A stretch of DNA of 64,000 nucleotides, taken from positions 1,488,001 through 1,552,000 of the forward strand of contig NZ_AP020337.1 of the NCBI RefSeq assembly GCF_009176725.1, read 5' to 3'. The notes beneath the pieces were generated by a model that ran no database searches, had not been told where the DNA came from, and saw nothing but the letters and a program-made list of their open reading frames with translations. Source of the DNA: Pseudomonas sp. KUIN-1. GTDB lineage: Bacteria > Pseudomonadota > Gammaproteobacteria > Pseudomonadales > Pseudomonadaceae. The position numbers were made by a program, and so were the translations under genes. Each line of letters begins with the position of its first letter. Position 1 is the stretch's first letter. Positions 16,438 to 25,394 of this stretch are shown in pieces.

Positions 16438-16464
16438 GCCGCATGGCGCCATGCGGCAGTTTTT
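16438..16464 (+). terminator. Hairpin with T-tract after dsbC (first of two)
   Basis: GCCGCATGGCGCCATGCGGC (16438-16457) is a perfect palindrome able to form an eight-pair stem with a GCGC loop, followed by AG and five Ts. It fits an intrinsic terminator for dsbC. Confidence 0.65.
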
Positions 16465-16467
16465 CCA

Positions 16468-16493
16468 CAGCCGATTCAGGTTCGGCTGTTTTT
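16468..16493 (+). terminator. Second hairpin with T-tract directly before the hom ribosome site
   Basis: CAGCCGA (16468-16474) pairs with TCGGCTG (16482-16488), followed by five Ts; the hom Shine-Dalgarno GGGGAG begins three bases later at 16496. No room remains for a promoter between this hairpin and hom, so it may act as an attenuator or an incomplete terminator. Confidence 0.5.
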
Positions 16494-16507
16494 CGGGGAG
16501 TTCATCA

Positions 16508-17812
16508 GTGAAACCGGTCAAAGTAGGCATATGTGGGCTGGGTACTGTCGGTGGCGGTACCTTCAACGTACTTCAGCGTAACGCCGAGGAGATTGCCCGC
16601 CGTGCCGGGCGCGGAATCGAAGTGGCGCAAATTGCGGTTCGTACACCAAATCCCAATTGCCAGATTACCGGTACGCCGACCACCAGCGATGTGTTTGCCA
16701 TTGCGACCAACCCTGAAATCGACATCGTCGTAGAATTGATCGGCGGCTATACCGTTGCCCGCGAACTGGTCCTCAAGGCCATCGAAAACGGCAAGCACGT
16801 GGTGACCGCCAACAAGGCGCTGATCGCGGTGCATGGCAACGAAATCTTCGCCAAGGCGCGTGAGAAGGGCGTGATCGTCGCTTTTGAAGCAGCGGTTGCC
16901 GGTGGCATCCCGGTCATCAAGGCCATTCGTGAAGGCCTGTCGGCGAACCGTATCAACTGGGTTGCCGGCATCATCAACGGCACCGGCAACTTCATCCTCA
17001 CCGAAATGCGCGAGAAGGGCCGTACCTTTGCGGATGTTCTGGCCGAAGCTCAGGCCCTGGGTTATGCCGAAGCCGATCCGACCTTCGACGTAGAAGGTAT
17101 CGACGCGGCGCACAAACTGACCATTCTGGCCTCCATTGCCTTCGGCATTCCGCTGCAGTTCGACAAGGCCTACACCGAAGGCATTACCAAACTGACCACT
17201 GCAGACGTCAATTATGCCGAAGCGCTGGGCTATCGCATCAAGCACCTGGGCGTTGCACGCAGCACGGCGCAAGGCATCGAACTGCGCGTACACCCGACCC
17301 TGATCCCGGCCGATCGCCTGATCGCCAACGTCAACGGCGTCATGAACGCCGTGATGGTCAATGGCGATGCGTCCGGCTCGACGCTGTTCTACGGCGCGGG
17401 TGCCGGTATGGAGCCTACCGCGTCTTCGGTGGTGGCCGATCTGGTCGATGTGGTCCGTGCGATGACCTCCGACCCGGAAAACCGGGTCCCTCATCTGGCC
17501 TTCCAGCCCGATTCGTTGTCCGCTCACCCGATCCTGCCGATCGAAGCCTGCGAAAGCGCCTACTACCTGCGCATTCAGGCCAAGGATCACCCGGGCGTGC
17601 TGGCTCAGGTCGCGAGCATCCTGTCCGAGCGTGGCATCAACATCGAATCGATCATGCAAAAGGATGTCGAAGAACATGATGGCCTGGTGCCGATGATCCT
17701 GTTGACCCACCGGGTAGTGGAGCAGCGTATCAATGACGCCATCCAGGCCCTGGAAGCGTTGCAGGATGTGGTGGGCCCGGTAGTCCGTATTCGCGTCGAA
17801 CATCTTAATTAA
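16508..17812 (+). CDS. hom: Homoserine dehydrogenase
   Basis: A 434-residue enzyme reducing aspartate semialdehyde to homoserine for threonine, methionine and isoleucine synthesis. It has an NAD(P)-binding Rossmann fold (VKVGICGLGTVGGGTFNVL), the catalytic domain (AAVAGGIPVIKAIREGLSAN, INGTGNFILTEM, EADPTFDVEGIDAAHKL) and a C-terminal ACT domain (AKDHPGVLAQVASILSERGI) for allosteric feedback. It starts with GTG at 16508 behind GGGGAG; an open frame runs 132 bases further upstream through the hairpins and is not coding. thrC follows 104 bases later, giving a hom-thrC pair. Confidence 0.96.
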   Translation: MKPVKVGICGLGTVGGGTFNVLQRNAEEIARRAGRGIEVAQIAVRTPNPNCQITGTPTTSDVFAIATNPEIDIVVELIGGYTVARELVLKAIENGKHVVTANKALIAVHGNEIFAKAREKGVIVAFEAAVAGGIPVIKAIREGLSANRINWVAGIINGTGNFILTEMREKGRTFADVLAEAQALGYAEADPTFDVEGIDAAHKLTILASIAFGIPLQFDKAYTEGITKLTTADVNYAEALGYRIKHLGVARSTAQGIELRVHPTLIPADRLIANVNGVMNAVMVNGDASGSTLFYGAGAGMEPTASSVVADLVDVVRAMTSDPENRVPHLAFQPDSLSAHPILPIEACESAYYLRIQAKDHPGVLAQVASILSERGINIESIMQKDVEEHDGLVPMILLTHRVVEQRINDAIQALEALQDVVGPVVRIRVEHLN

Positions 17813-17829
17813 GGCAGCGGCAAGCGGTC

Positions 17830-17882
17830 AGCTACAAGCTACAAGTCAGACGCCGATCGTTTTGGACTTGCAGCTTGCAGCT
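17830..17882. repeat. Imperfect inverted repeat, GCTTGCAGCT family, between hom and thrC
   Basis: AGCTACAAGCTACAAGTC (17830-17847) and GACTTGCAGCTTGCAGCT (17865-17882) are inverted copies with two mismatches, and further CAGCTTGCAGCTC follows. It shares CTTGCAGCTTGCAGCT with the element at 5105-5150. Confidence 0.65.
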
Positions 17883-17916
17883 TCCAGCTTGCAGCTCGAA
17901 CCGAAGGTTTGATCCC

Positions 17917-19326
17917 ATGCGCTATATCAGTACTCGCGGGCAAGCGCCTGCATTGAATTTTGAAGACGTGCTGTTGACTGGTCTGGCCAGCGATGGTGGC
18001 CTCTACGTGCCGGAAAACCTGCCGCGCTTCACGCAGGAAGAGATCGCTTCCTGGGCAGGTCTGCCTTATCACGAGCTCGCCTTCCGGGTGATGCGCCCCT
18101 TCGTGGCGGGCAGCATCCCGGATGCCGACTTCAAAAAGATTCTCGAAGAGACCTACGGCGTGTTTGCCCATAGCGCTGTTGCGCCGCTGCGCCAGCTGCA
18201 TGGCAACGAGTGGGTACTCGAACTGTTCCATGGCCCGACGCTGGCGTTCAAGGACTTCGCACTGCAACTGCTCGGCCGCCTGCTCGACTATATTCTGGCC
18301 AAGCGTGGCCAGCGTGTCGTGATCATCGGCGCGACCTCGGGCGACACCGGTTCTGCGGCCATCGAAGGCTGCCGTCGCTGCGACAACGTCGACATCTTCA
18401 TCCTGCACCCGAATAACCGGGTATCGGATGTACAACGTCGGCAGATGACCACGATCTTCGGCGACAACATTCATAACATCGCAGTCGAAGGCAACTTCGA
18501 CGACTGCCAGGAAATGGTCAAGGCCAGCTTCGCTGATCAGAGCTTCCTGAAGGGCACTCCTCTGGTCGCGGTCAACTCGATCAACTGGGCGCGGATCATG
18601 GCTCAGATCGTCTACTACTTCCACGCGTCGCTGCAGTTGGGCGGACCTGCGCGTTCGGTGTCGTTCTCGGTGCCGACCGGTAATTTCGGCGACATCTTTG
18701 CCGGTTATCTGGCGCGCAATATGGGCCTGCCGATCAATCAGTTGATCGTTGCCACCAACCGCAACGACATCCTGCACCGCTTCATGAGCGGCAATCAGTA
18801 CGTCAAGGAAACCCTGCACGCCACGCTGTCGCCTTCCATGGACATCATGGTGTCGTCCAACTTCGAGCGCCTGCTGTTCGACATGCACGGTCGCAACGGC
18901 GCTGCCATTGCCGAGTTGATGAGCACGTTCCGCCAGGGTGGCGGTTTCAGCGTCGAGGAAGAGCGCTGGACCGAGACCCGCAAACTGTTCGATTCGCTGG
19001 CAGTCAGTGACGAGGACACCTGCACGACCATCGCCGAAGTGTTCGCCAGCACTGGCGAGTTGCTCGACCCGCATACCGCTATCGGGGTGAAGGCTGCGCG
19101 CGAATGCCGGCGCAGTCTGGACACGCCGATGGTGATTCTGGGCACCGCGCATCCGGTCAAGTTTCCGGAAGCGGTTGAGAAAGCCGGTGTAGGAAAAGCG
19201 CTTGAACTACCTGCACATTTGTCTGATTTGTTCGAGCGCGACGAGCGCTGTACGGTTCTGCCAAATGACCTGAAAGCCATACAGGCGTTTGTCAGCCAGC
19301 ACGGCAATCGCGGCAAACCGCTCTGA
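17917..19326 (+). CDS. thrC: Threonine synthase
   Basis: A 469-residue PLP enzyme converting O-phosphohomoserine to threonine. It opens with MRYISTRGQAPALNFEDVLLTGLASDGGLYVP, carries the PLP lysine in LAFKDFALQLLG, the glycine-rich cofactor loop GATSGDTGSAA and the VPTGNFGDIFAG motif. Start at 17917, the family start; the extra open codons before it are the repeat region. It forms the second step pair with hom and is followed by a clear terminator. Confidence 0.96.
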   Translation: MRYISTRGQAPALNFEDVLLTGLASDGGLYVPENLPRFTQEEIASWAGLPYHELAFRVMRPFVAGSIPDADFKKILEETYGVFAHSAVAPLRQLHGNEWVLELFHGPTLAFKDFALQLLGRLLDYILAKRGQRVVIIGATSGDTGSAAIEGCRRCDNVDIFILHPNNRVSDVQRRQMTTIFGDNIHNIAVEGNFDDCQEMVKASFADQSFLKGTPLVAVNSINWARIMAQIVYYFHASLQLGGPARSVSFSVPTGNFGDIFAGYLARNMGLPINQLIVATNRNDILHRFMSGNQYVKETLHATLSPSMDIMVSSNFERLLFDMHGRNGAAIAELMSTFRQGGGFSVEEERWTETRKLFDSLAVSDEDTCTTIAEVFASTGELLDPHTAIGVKAARECRRSLDTPMVILGTAHPVKFPEAVEKAGVGKALELPAHLSDLFERDERCTVLPNDLKAIQAFVSQHGNRGKPL

Positions 19327-19350
19327 CAGAAGCGTTGTGTAACAACTTTA

Positions 19351-19375
19351 GGCCCGCCATCTGGCGGGCCTTTCT
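19351..19375 (+). terminator. Intrinsic terminator after thrC
   Basis: GGCCCGCCA / TGGCGGGCC stem (19351-19370) with a short loop followed by TTTCTGTTT, 24 bases after the thrC stop. Confidence 0.8.
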
Positions 19376-19446
19376 GTTTCTACGTGCCAAACTTCGCTGG
19401 TTTTTCGAACCATAGAGTCGGGTCATTCGTAGTGAAGCAGGCAAGT

Positions 19447-22400
19447 ATGCAAAGCGTAGTCAGGGAGACAGGCAGCACATCGAGATGCCGCGCATGGCGC
19501 CGGGTGTGGATGTTGCTGGCGCTGGTTTTTGCCGGGGCAGCCAATGCGGCGCAAAGCCTGCCGTTTTCACTGACAGCTCCTTTTGTGGCTTCAGCGGATA
19601 TGGTTCTCGAAGATCAGGACCGGGCCTGGCTCGACCAGCGCAAGGTGCTTCAGGTCGGCATTGCGATCGCAGACTACGAACCGATCGACATCACCAGTGA
19701 CCGCAACCGTTATCAGGGCATCAGTGCTGACTACCTGGGGCTGGTCAGCGACCAGTTGAACCTCCCGGTGCAGGTCACCGGTTTTGCCAAGCGTGACGAG
19801 GCTATCGAGGCGCTGCGCGACGGCAAGATAGATCTGCTGACCAGTGCCAATGGTTTCGAACGGGGTGTGAAAGGACTGTCCTTCTCAACCGAATACATGC
19901 CCGATCGATCGGTAGTGGTTGGCCGCGGCAACGATCTGAGCCCGTCGTCGAGCCTGGCCGGCAAGAAGGTCGTACTGCTTGATGGCTATGCCGATTCGGA
20001 CGTGCTGCACCGCATTTATCCTGACAGCCAGATCATTATTGCGCCTAACCTCTACAGTGCTCTGGAAGCCCTGAGTCAGGGTGAAGTAGACGTGTTCATC
20101 GGTAACGAAGTCATCGTCCGTACCTACACTGCCCTGCGGCCCTATCTCGGTTTGCAGATCAAATTCGAAAGTCGTCTGCCCCCGGTGGGGTTTTCCTTTG
20201 CGGTCAGGGATGACGAGCAGCGCTTGCTGACCTTCATCAATCGGGCCCTGGACAGCATCGCACCTTCGACCAGTCGTGAAGTGCTCGGCCGCTGGACCAT
20301 GGGGCTGGGCGCCGACGTGGAAGGACAACGTATTCGCCTCACCAGTGCCGAGCGACGCTGGCTGCTCAAGCATCCGAGTGTGACCATCGCGACCGTGCAG
20401 CACCCACCGTATATCTACAAAGACAATAACGGCCACTGGGTAGGGTTGAACGCAGATGTGCTGTCACGTATCTCGCGCATGACCGGCTTGCAGTTCGTCC
20501 ATCAGGAATCACTTTCCACGCAGCAGAGCATCGACGTGCTGCGCGCCGGCCAGGCCGACATGAACACCACGCTCGCGGAAAATACCGAGCGCCGAAGGTT
20601 TCTGGACTTTACCTATTCGTTCGGCGGCAATAGCTGGATGTTCGTGGTGCGCTCCGACCACTCGTCCCGCATATCGCTCGACAGTCTGGCCGGGAAAGTA
20701 CTGGCACTGCCGGCCAGGCATGCGCTCGAAGACCTGATCAGGCGCGAACACCCCTTGATCCAGCTGCGGCTGGTCAATACCTATGATCAGGCTCGCGCGC
20801 TGGTGGAAAGTGGTGCTGCCGACGCGACCATTCAGAATGAAGTGGGGGCCTACCTGTTTCCGTCCGGAGAGTTGAAGGTCGCCAGAAGTGTCGAAGGTCA
20901 GTGGTCACCCGACAGATTTTCAGTGATCAAGACCCAGCCCGAACTGCTGGGGATTCTGAACAAGGCGCTGGAGGAGTTCCCGGTGGCCGAATTGCGCTCG
21001 ATCCGTCTGAAGTGGCTGGGATCGGCGCTGCCTCAGCCGTCGCTCTGGGCGCGCATACCGCCGTGGGTATTCTGGGTGGTGTCCCTGGCGCTGCTGACCG
21101 GGCTGGTGTCGCTGACCTGGAGCAGTCGCCTCAAGGTGCAGATTCGCCAGCGGCAAAGGGCGCAAAGACAGCTCAATGATCAACTGGCCTTCAAGCACGC
21201 GCTGCTCGACGGTATCCCCAATCCGATCTATGTGCGCGATCTCAAAGGGCGCCTGATTTCCTGCAACCGCAGCTACGAGCAGAGTCTGGGCATCAGTTTC
21301 GAACAGATGAATGGCCGACGCCTCACGGACGTCAATCTGATTCCGCGTGCGTTGGCCGAGCAGATGCACACCGATTACCTCAATCTGCTGGAAAATCATC
21401 AGCCGGTCTTTTCCGATCGCACCATCGAACTGCCTGGCAAACGTATGGATGTCTGGCAATGGACGGTGCCTTTCTTCGCCGCCGATGGTCAGCTGCAGGG
21501 GCTGCTCGGCGGCTGGATCGATATCACCGAACGCAAGCAACTGGAACAGCAGCTTCAGGAAGCCATGCGTCTCGCCGCTCAGGCCAACGAGGCAAAAAGC
21601 GCTTTTCTGGCCAGCATGAGCCATGAAATTCGTACGCCGATGGGGGCAATCATTGGCTTGCTGGAACTGGAATGCGAACAGGCCTTGCGCTTGGGCACGA
21701 TGCCGTCGCAAGGCCTGCAAGTGGCTCACCGCTCGGCTACGGAGCTGGTCGCGCTGATTGGCGAAAGTCTTGATCTGGCCAGAATCGAAGCGGGCGGCAT
21801 GCAGTTGTCACTGGCTGTCACCTCCCTGCAAGGGCTTTTCGACGGTGTGATCGAGCTTTTTTCCGCACAGGCTCGGGAAAAGGGTGTGGAGCTACGCCTG
21901 GAATTCTCTGCGCAGGCGCGCGGCGACTACTGGCTGGATCCCTTGAGGTTGCGCCAGGTGTTGCACAATGTGCTGGGCAACGCCTTGAAGTTCACCCGTC
22001 AAGGTGCGGTGGTCGTGAGGCTCGATGTGACCAGCGATTCGCCTGACTCCACGCGTGTGCGCATTGGTATCCAGGACAGTGGCGAAGGTATCGATCCGCA
22101 GCGTCAGCAGCAGGTATTTCAACCTTTCACTCAGGCGAACGACGACACGGCCGCACACTACGGGGGCAGCGGGCTGGGGTTGAGCATCACCCGGCAACTG
22201 GTGGCGCTGATGAAGGGCGATATCAGCCTGCACAGCGAGCCGGGCAAGGGTACCCTGGTTACCATCGACCTGCCGTTGACCAGGGTGAGCGAGCCGGTTT
22301 TGTCAGCGGACGATGTGACGGATGCGCCTGTCGACACGCGTAGTCTTCATCTGTTGGTGGTCGATGACATGTCCGCCAATCGCCTGGTATTGACCCGCCA

Positions 22401-23076
22401 GCTGGAGTTTCTTGGCCATCAGGTAACGGCTGTCGAAGATGGCAAGGCGGCGTTGTCGAATTGGTGTGAAGGGGCGTTCGATGCGGTCATCACCGATTGC
22501 AACATGCCGGGTATCAGCGGCTACGCGTTGACCCAGGCCATTCGCCAGATCGAAGAGAAAGAGCAGCGTCAGCGCTGCCCGGTGATTGGCTGTACCGCCA
22601 ACGCGATGAGTGACGAGGCGGCACGTTGCGAGCAGGCAGGCATGGACGGCCTGCTGATCAAGCCGCTGTCACTGGCGCGTCTGGCCCAGGAGCTGGCGGA
22701 TCGGGTACGCGAGCCGACGTTCGACATCGGCACGCTGCAAGCCATGACTCAGGCCAACCCGCAACAAATGCAACGGTTGCTGAGCGAGTTATGGAAGAAC
22801 CTCAGGCATGAGCACGCGTTGCTGGAGCCCGCAGTGTCGGTCAATGACTGGAAGACCCTGGGCGCCTGTCTGCATCGGCTCAAGGGCGCGGCGAGTCTGG
22901 TCGACGCTGTGCCGCTCGCCAAGGCGTGTGCCGCGCTGGACGACAGTGTACGGCTGCAGAGCGCAGCCAGGCTGGCCGAACGCTGGCAGGTACTGGAAGT
23001 GGCCATGACCGGTCTGCGCGCGGATATCGAATTGCAACTGGTGGCCGTGCCCGAGACCGCGGTGCCAGGCGCTTGA
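19447..23076 (+). CDS. BvgS-like hybrid sensor histidine kinase (RocS/SadS type)
   Basis: A 1209-residue unorthodox kinase. Order: signal peptide ending near ANA; two periplasmic SBP-3 (Venus flytrap) domains at about 55-290 and 300-535; one membrane helix near 538-558 (WVFWVVSLALLTGLVSLTW); a PAS domain (578-695); HisKA with H about 726 in SMSHEIRTP; HATPase (NALKFTRQG, GSGLGLSI); a receiver with D about 1016 in VITDCNMPG; and an Hpt domain with H about 1141 in LHRLKGAAS. All phosphorelay residues are present. The ATG at 19447 gives a normal signal peptide; an upstream in-frame start at 19384 is possible. With the REC-EAL gene after it and the LuxR regulator facing it, this matches the Roc (Sad) system of P. 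aeruginosa. Confidence 0.9.
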   Translation: MQSVVRETGSTSRCRAWRRVWMLLALVFAGAANAAQSLPFSLTAPFVASADMVLEDQDRAWLDQRKVLQVGIAIADYEPIDITSDRNRYQGISADYLGLVSDQLNLPVQVTGFAKRDEAIEALRDGKIDLLTSANGFERGVKGLSFSTEYMPDRSVVVGRGNDLSPSSSLAGKKVVLLDGYADSDVLHRIYPDSQIIIAPNLYSALEALSQGEVDVFIGNEVIVRTYTALRPYLGLQIKFESRLPPVGFSFAVRDDEQRLLTFINRALDSIAPSTSREVLGRWTMGLGADVEGQRIRLTSAERRWLLKHPSVTIATVQHPPYIYKDNNGHWVGLNADVLSRISRMTGLQFVHQESLSTQQSIDVLRAGQADMNTTLAENTERRRFLDFTYSFGGNSWMFVVRSDHSSRISLDSLAGKVLALPARHALEDLIRREHPLIQLRLVNTYDQARALVESGAADATIQNEVGAYLFPSGELKVARSVEGQWSPDRFSVIKTQPELLGILNKALEEFPVAELRSIRLKWLGSALPQPSLWARIPPWVFWVVSLALLTGLVSLTWSSRLKVQIRQRQRAQRQLNDQLAFKHALLDGIPNPIYVRDLKGRLISCNRSYEQSLGISFEQMNGRRLTDVNLIPRALAEQMHTDYLNLLENHQPVFSDRTIELPGKRMDVWQWTVPFFAADGQLQGLLGGWIDITERKQLEQQLQEAMRLAAQANEAKSAFLASMSHEIRTPMGAIIGLLELECEQALRLGTMPSQGLQVAHRSATELVALIGESLDLARIEAGGMQLSLAVTSLQGLFDGVIELFSAQAREKGVELRLEFSAQARGDYWLDPLRLRQVLHNVLGNALKFTRQGAVVVRLDVTSDSPDSTRVRIGIQDSGEGIDPQRQQQVFQPFTQANDDTAAHYGGSGLGLSITRQLVALMKGDISLHSEPGKGTLVTIDLPLTRVSEPVLSADDVTDAPVDTRSLHLLVVDDMSANRLVLTRQLEFLGHQVTAVEDGKAALSNWCEGAFDAVITDCNMPGISGYALTQAIRQIEEKEQRQRCPVIGCTANAMSDEAARCEQAGMDGLLIKPLSLARLAQELADRVREPTFDIGTLQAMTQANPQQMQRLLSELWKNLRHEHALLEPAVSVNDWKTLGACLHRLKGAASLVDAVPLAKACAALDDSVRLQSAARLAERWQVLEVAMTGLRADIELQLVAVPETAVPGA

Positions 23077-23189
23077 ATCCTGCGGAAAACCTGTGGCGTG
23101 TTTAGGACATGTCCTATGGGGCGGGTCTGCGGGACGAGCTACAGTTAATGCTATCCCGGGCCGATGGCTCTGACTCCGCAGGCGTGATC

Positions 23190-24470
23190 GTGCACTCACT
23201 CAAGGTTCTTATTCTCGAAGACCATCCCTTCCAGCTGATGGCTCTGCATCAGATGCTCAACGCCAATCAAGTGTTCGATGTGCTGGTGGCCGACAGCGTC
23301 GAGGTCGCCAGGCTTTCGCTGCAAACCCGCGGTCCTGTCGACATCGCGATCTGCGACCTGCAGATGGAAGGGCCTGATGGTCTGGAACTGATCCGCTTCA
23401 TGGCTGAGAACGGCCTGGCGCGAGCGCTGATCATTGTCAGCTGTTCCGCCGCCTGCGTGCTGGAAGGGGCCGCGCAGCTGGCGCTCGCCCAAGGTCTGAA
23501 TGTTCTGGGGTATGTGCAGAAACCTGCTTCCGCCGGGGCGTTGTACGAGTTGCTCGAGGCCTATGGGCCTGGCCGCTCGGACTGTATAGAGCAGGCATCG
23601 CCGGGCAGCGCGTTCAGAGCTCTTTCCGCCATCGAATTGTTTGACCCGACAGGCAGCGGACCGATAGACGTGGCGTCCATTGCCGAACAATGGATCACCT
23701 ATTTTCAACCCAAGGTCAGTCTGCAGGGCGAGTTGCTGGGGGCCGAAGCGTTGGTTCGCTGGCAGCATCCGGTGTATGGCCTGCTGGCCCCCGGGCGATT
23801 CATCGAGGCCATCGAGGCTGAAGGGCTGACCGTTGCGTTGACCTGGCGGGTGCTGGATCAGGCCCTGCAGTTCTCTGCGCAGGTCATGCGCGAGCAGGGC
23901 GAGCCGCTGTCGGTTGCCGTCAACATTGATCCACAAGTGCTGCAACAACTGGATTTCGCCGAGCAGATCACGCAGGCGCTTGCCCGTCATGGCGTGCCGG
24001 CCACCGCGCTGACCCTGGAAATTATCGAGCAGGACGCCGCACGACCGGAAACCTGGCAGCTCGAAGGCCTGCTGAGGTTGTGCATGCAGGGTTGCAAGTT
24101 GTCCATCGATGACTTTGGCATGGGCGCTTCGAATATGGACCGGCTTCTGCAATTACCTTTCAGCGAACTGAAAATACCGACCGAGTTCGTGCGCGGCATG
24201 GCCGACGACGCGCGTAAATCGGCGGTAGTGGCCGGTGCCTTGCTCATGGCGCAGCGGCTGTCGATGTCGGTCGTGGTTGAAGGGGTCGAGACGATTGAAG
24301 ACGTCCACAGTCTGCTGGCGCTGGGCGATCCGGCCATTCAAGGGTATTTCATTGCGCGCCCGATGCCTGCCTCGGCGTTCATGCGCTGGATGGCTGAGCA
24401 TGATAGCAGCCACCTGCACGCCGTTTCGAAGGACGACCGGCCTCAGGACATGCCGCTTTCCTGCAAATAA
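23190..24470 (+). CDS. REC-EAL response regulator, c-di-GMP phosphodiesterase (RocR-like)
   Basis: About 426 residues: a receiver domain (LKVLILEDHPFQLMALH, phosphoacceptor D in VDIAICDLQMEG) followed by an EAL domain with the catalytic set visible: E in GAEALVRW, N in VAVNID, E in LTLEIIEQ, DD in SIDDFGMG, K in ELKIP, E in VVEGVET and Q in IQGYFIARPMP. It should therefore hydrolyse c-di-GMP; in the known RocR the receiver controls this activity and competes with the DNA-binding regulator for the sensor's phosphate. Start is uncertain: GTG 23190 matches the RocR N-terminus, but the frame is open from an ATG at 23109. Its 3' end overlaps the opposing regulator gene by 28 bases. Confidence 0.88.
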   Translation: MHSLKVLILEDHPFQLMALHQMLNANQVFDVLVADSVEVARLSLQTRGPVDIAICDLQMEGPDGLELIRFMAENGLARALIIVSCSAACVLEGAAQLALAQGLNVLGYVQKPASAGALYELLEAYGPGRSDCIEQASPGSAFRALSAIELFDPTGSGPIDVASIAEQWITYFQPKVSLQGELLGAEALVRWQHPVYGLLAPGRFIEAIEAEGLTVALTWRVLDQALQFSAQVMREQGEPLSVAVNIDPQVLQQLDFAEQITQALARHGVPATALTLEIIEQDAARPETWQLEGLLRLCMQGCKLSIDDFGMGASNMDRLLQLPFSELKIPTEFVRGMADDARKSAVVAGALLMAQRLSMSVVVEGVETIEDVHSLLALGDPAIQGYFIARPMPASAFMRWMAEHDSSHLHAVSKDDRPQDMPLSCK

Positions 24471-25105
24471 ATGAACAGGGCTGCGTCATTGGCCAGTCCG
24501 AGCTTGCGCATGGCGGCGACTTTCTGGGCGCTGACGGTCTGTTTGCTGCGATTGAGTTGCGCAGCGATCTGGCCAACCGTATGGCCGGCCGAGAGCAGGC
24601 GTAACACCTCAAGTTCCCGCGGCGACAAGCGATCTGCCGGCACAAGTGTGTCGTGTCCGTGCTGCCGGGCCTCTCTGAGTACCCTGCGTACGGATTGGGC
24701 GACGAAAAGCTCACCGCGCCTGACCCCCTGGATGGCAGCAGGCAGTTCTCCGGCAAGGCTGGCCTTGCTCAACAGACCCCGGACATCCAGGTCGAGCATG
24801 GACTGAAACAGTCCGGCATTGCTCAGGGTCGTGACAACGATCACCGGCAGCGCCGGAAAGTCCCGGCGGATGCGCTGCAGCAGACGCAGGCCATCGTTCT
24901 GCCGCTCAACGGGCATCATGAAGTCAGTCACCAGCACATCGCAGGCGTGGCGTTCGAGTACCTGAAGCAGTTCGTCCGGATTGCAGGCCTCGGCGACGAC
25001 GCTGGCCAGATTGTTCTGCTCCAGTACGACCCGCAGGCCGATTAGAAAAATCGGGTGGTCATCAGCCACGATGACCCGCAACGGGCGATCAGCGGAATCG
25101 CTCAA
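24443..25105 (-). CDS. NarL/LuxR-family response regulator (RocA/BvgA/EvgA-like)
   Basis: A 220-residue regulator: receiver domain with acidic pocket VIVADDHP, phosphoacceptor D in VLVTDFMMP, and T/K switch residues (VVTTLSN, LLSKASL); then a LuxR-type helix-turn-helix (LSPRELEVLRLLSAGHTVGQ, LNRSKQTVSAQKVAAMRKL). It is the likely DNA-binding output of the adjacent BvgS-like sensor. It is encoded convergently with the REC-EAL gene, overlapping it by 28 bases at the 3' ends. In P. aeruginosa the equivalent RocA1 activates fimbrial cup genes; no such genes are in this window, so targets here are unknown. A 9-bp inverted repeat lies about 80-125 bases upstream. Confidence 0.9.
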   Translation of the reverse strand: MSDSADRPLRVIVADDHPIFLIGLRVVLEQNNLASVVAEACNPDELLQVLERHACDVLVTDFMMPVERQNDGLRLLQRIRRDFPALPVIVVTTLSNAGLFQSMLDLDVRGLLSKASLAGELPAAIQGVRRGELFVAQSVRRVLREARQHGHDTLVPADRLSPRELEVLRLLSAGHTVGQIAAQLNRSKQTVSAQKVAAMRKLGLANDAALFIYLQESGMS

Positions 25106-25184
25106 GAGGTGGCTCCGTGAAAAAGGCTATACGGGTATTGCATGCGATAGAGGTGTTTAACGCAGTGATCAAGAGCATAGGCAC

Positions 25185-25228
25185 CTTGTAGGACGCGTAG
25201 CGGAATTATGTTGGATTCTTCCTACAAG
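25185..25228. promoter_or_regulatory. Inverted repeat upstream of the RocA-like gene, possible regulator site
   Basis: CTTGTAGGA (25185-25193) and TCCTACAAG (25220-25228) are perfect inverted arms 26 bases apart, in the interval shared with the divergent DUF3509 gene. The TTCCTA core resembles BvgA-type heptads, so autoregulation by the adjacent response regulator is possible. Confidence 0.4.
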
Positions 25229-25394
25229 CTGACTTTCAGTTGTCATCGGCGTCCGGTTTTTTCCTTGTCACATTCAACAGGCATGCTCGAAATGACAGAC
25301 AGGTGCTGCGATCTGGCGATAGAAAGAACTTTCTGCTGTCGCCGATGGTCATTGGTTAGCACCTTTGCATTCAAACTGTTGAGTGGTGATCCGG

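Noticed and set aside
16505..17803. 432-residue minus-strand open frame opposite hom
   Set aside because: Complement of hom with no recognisable motif.
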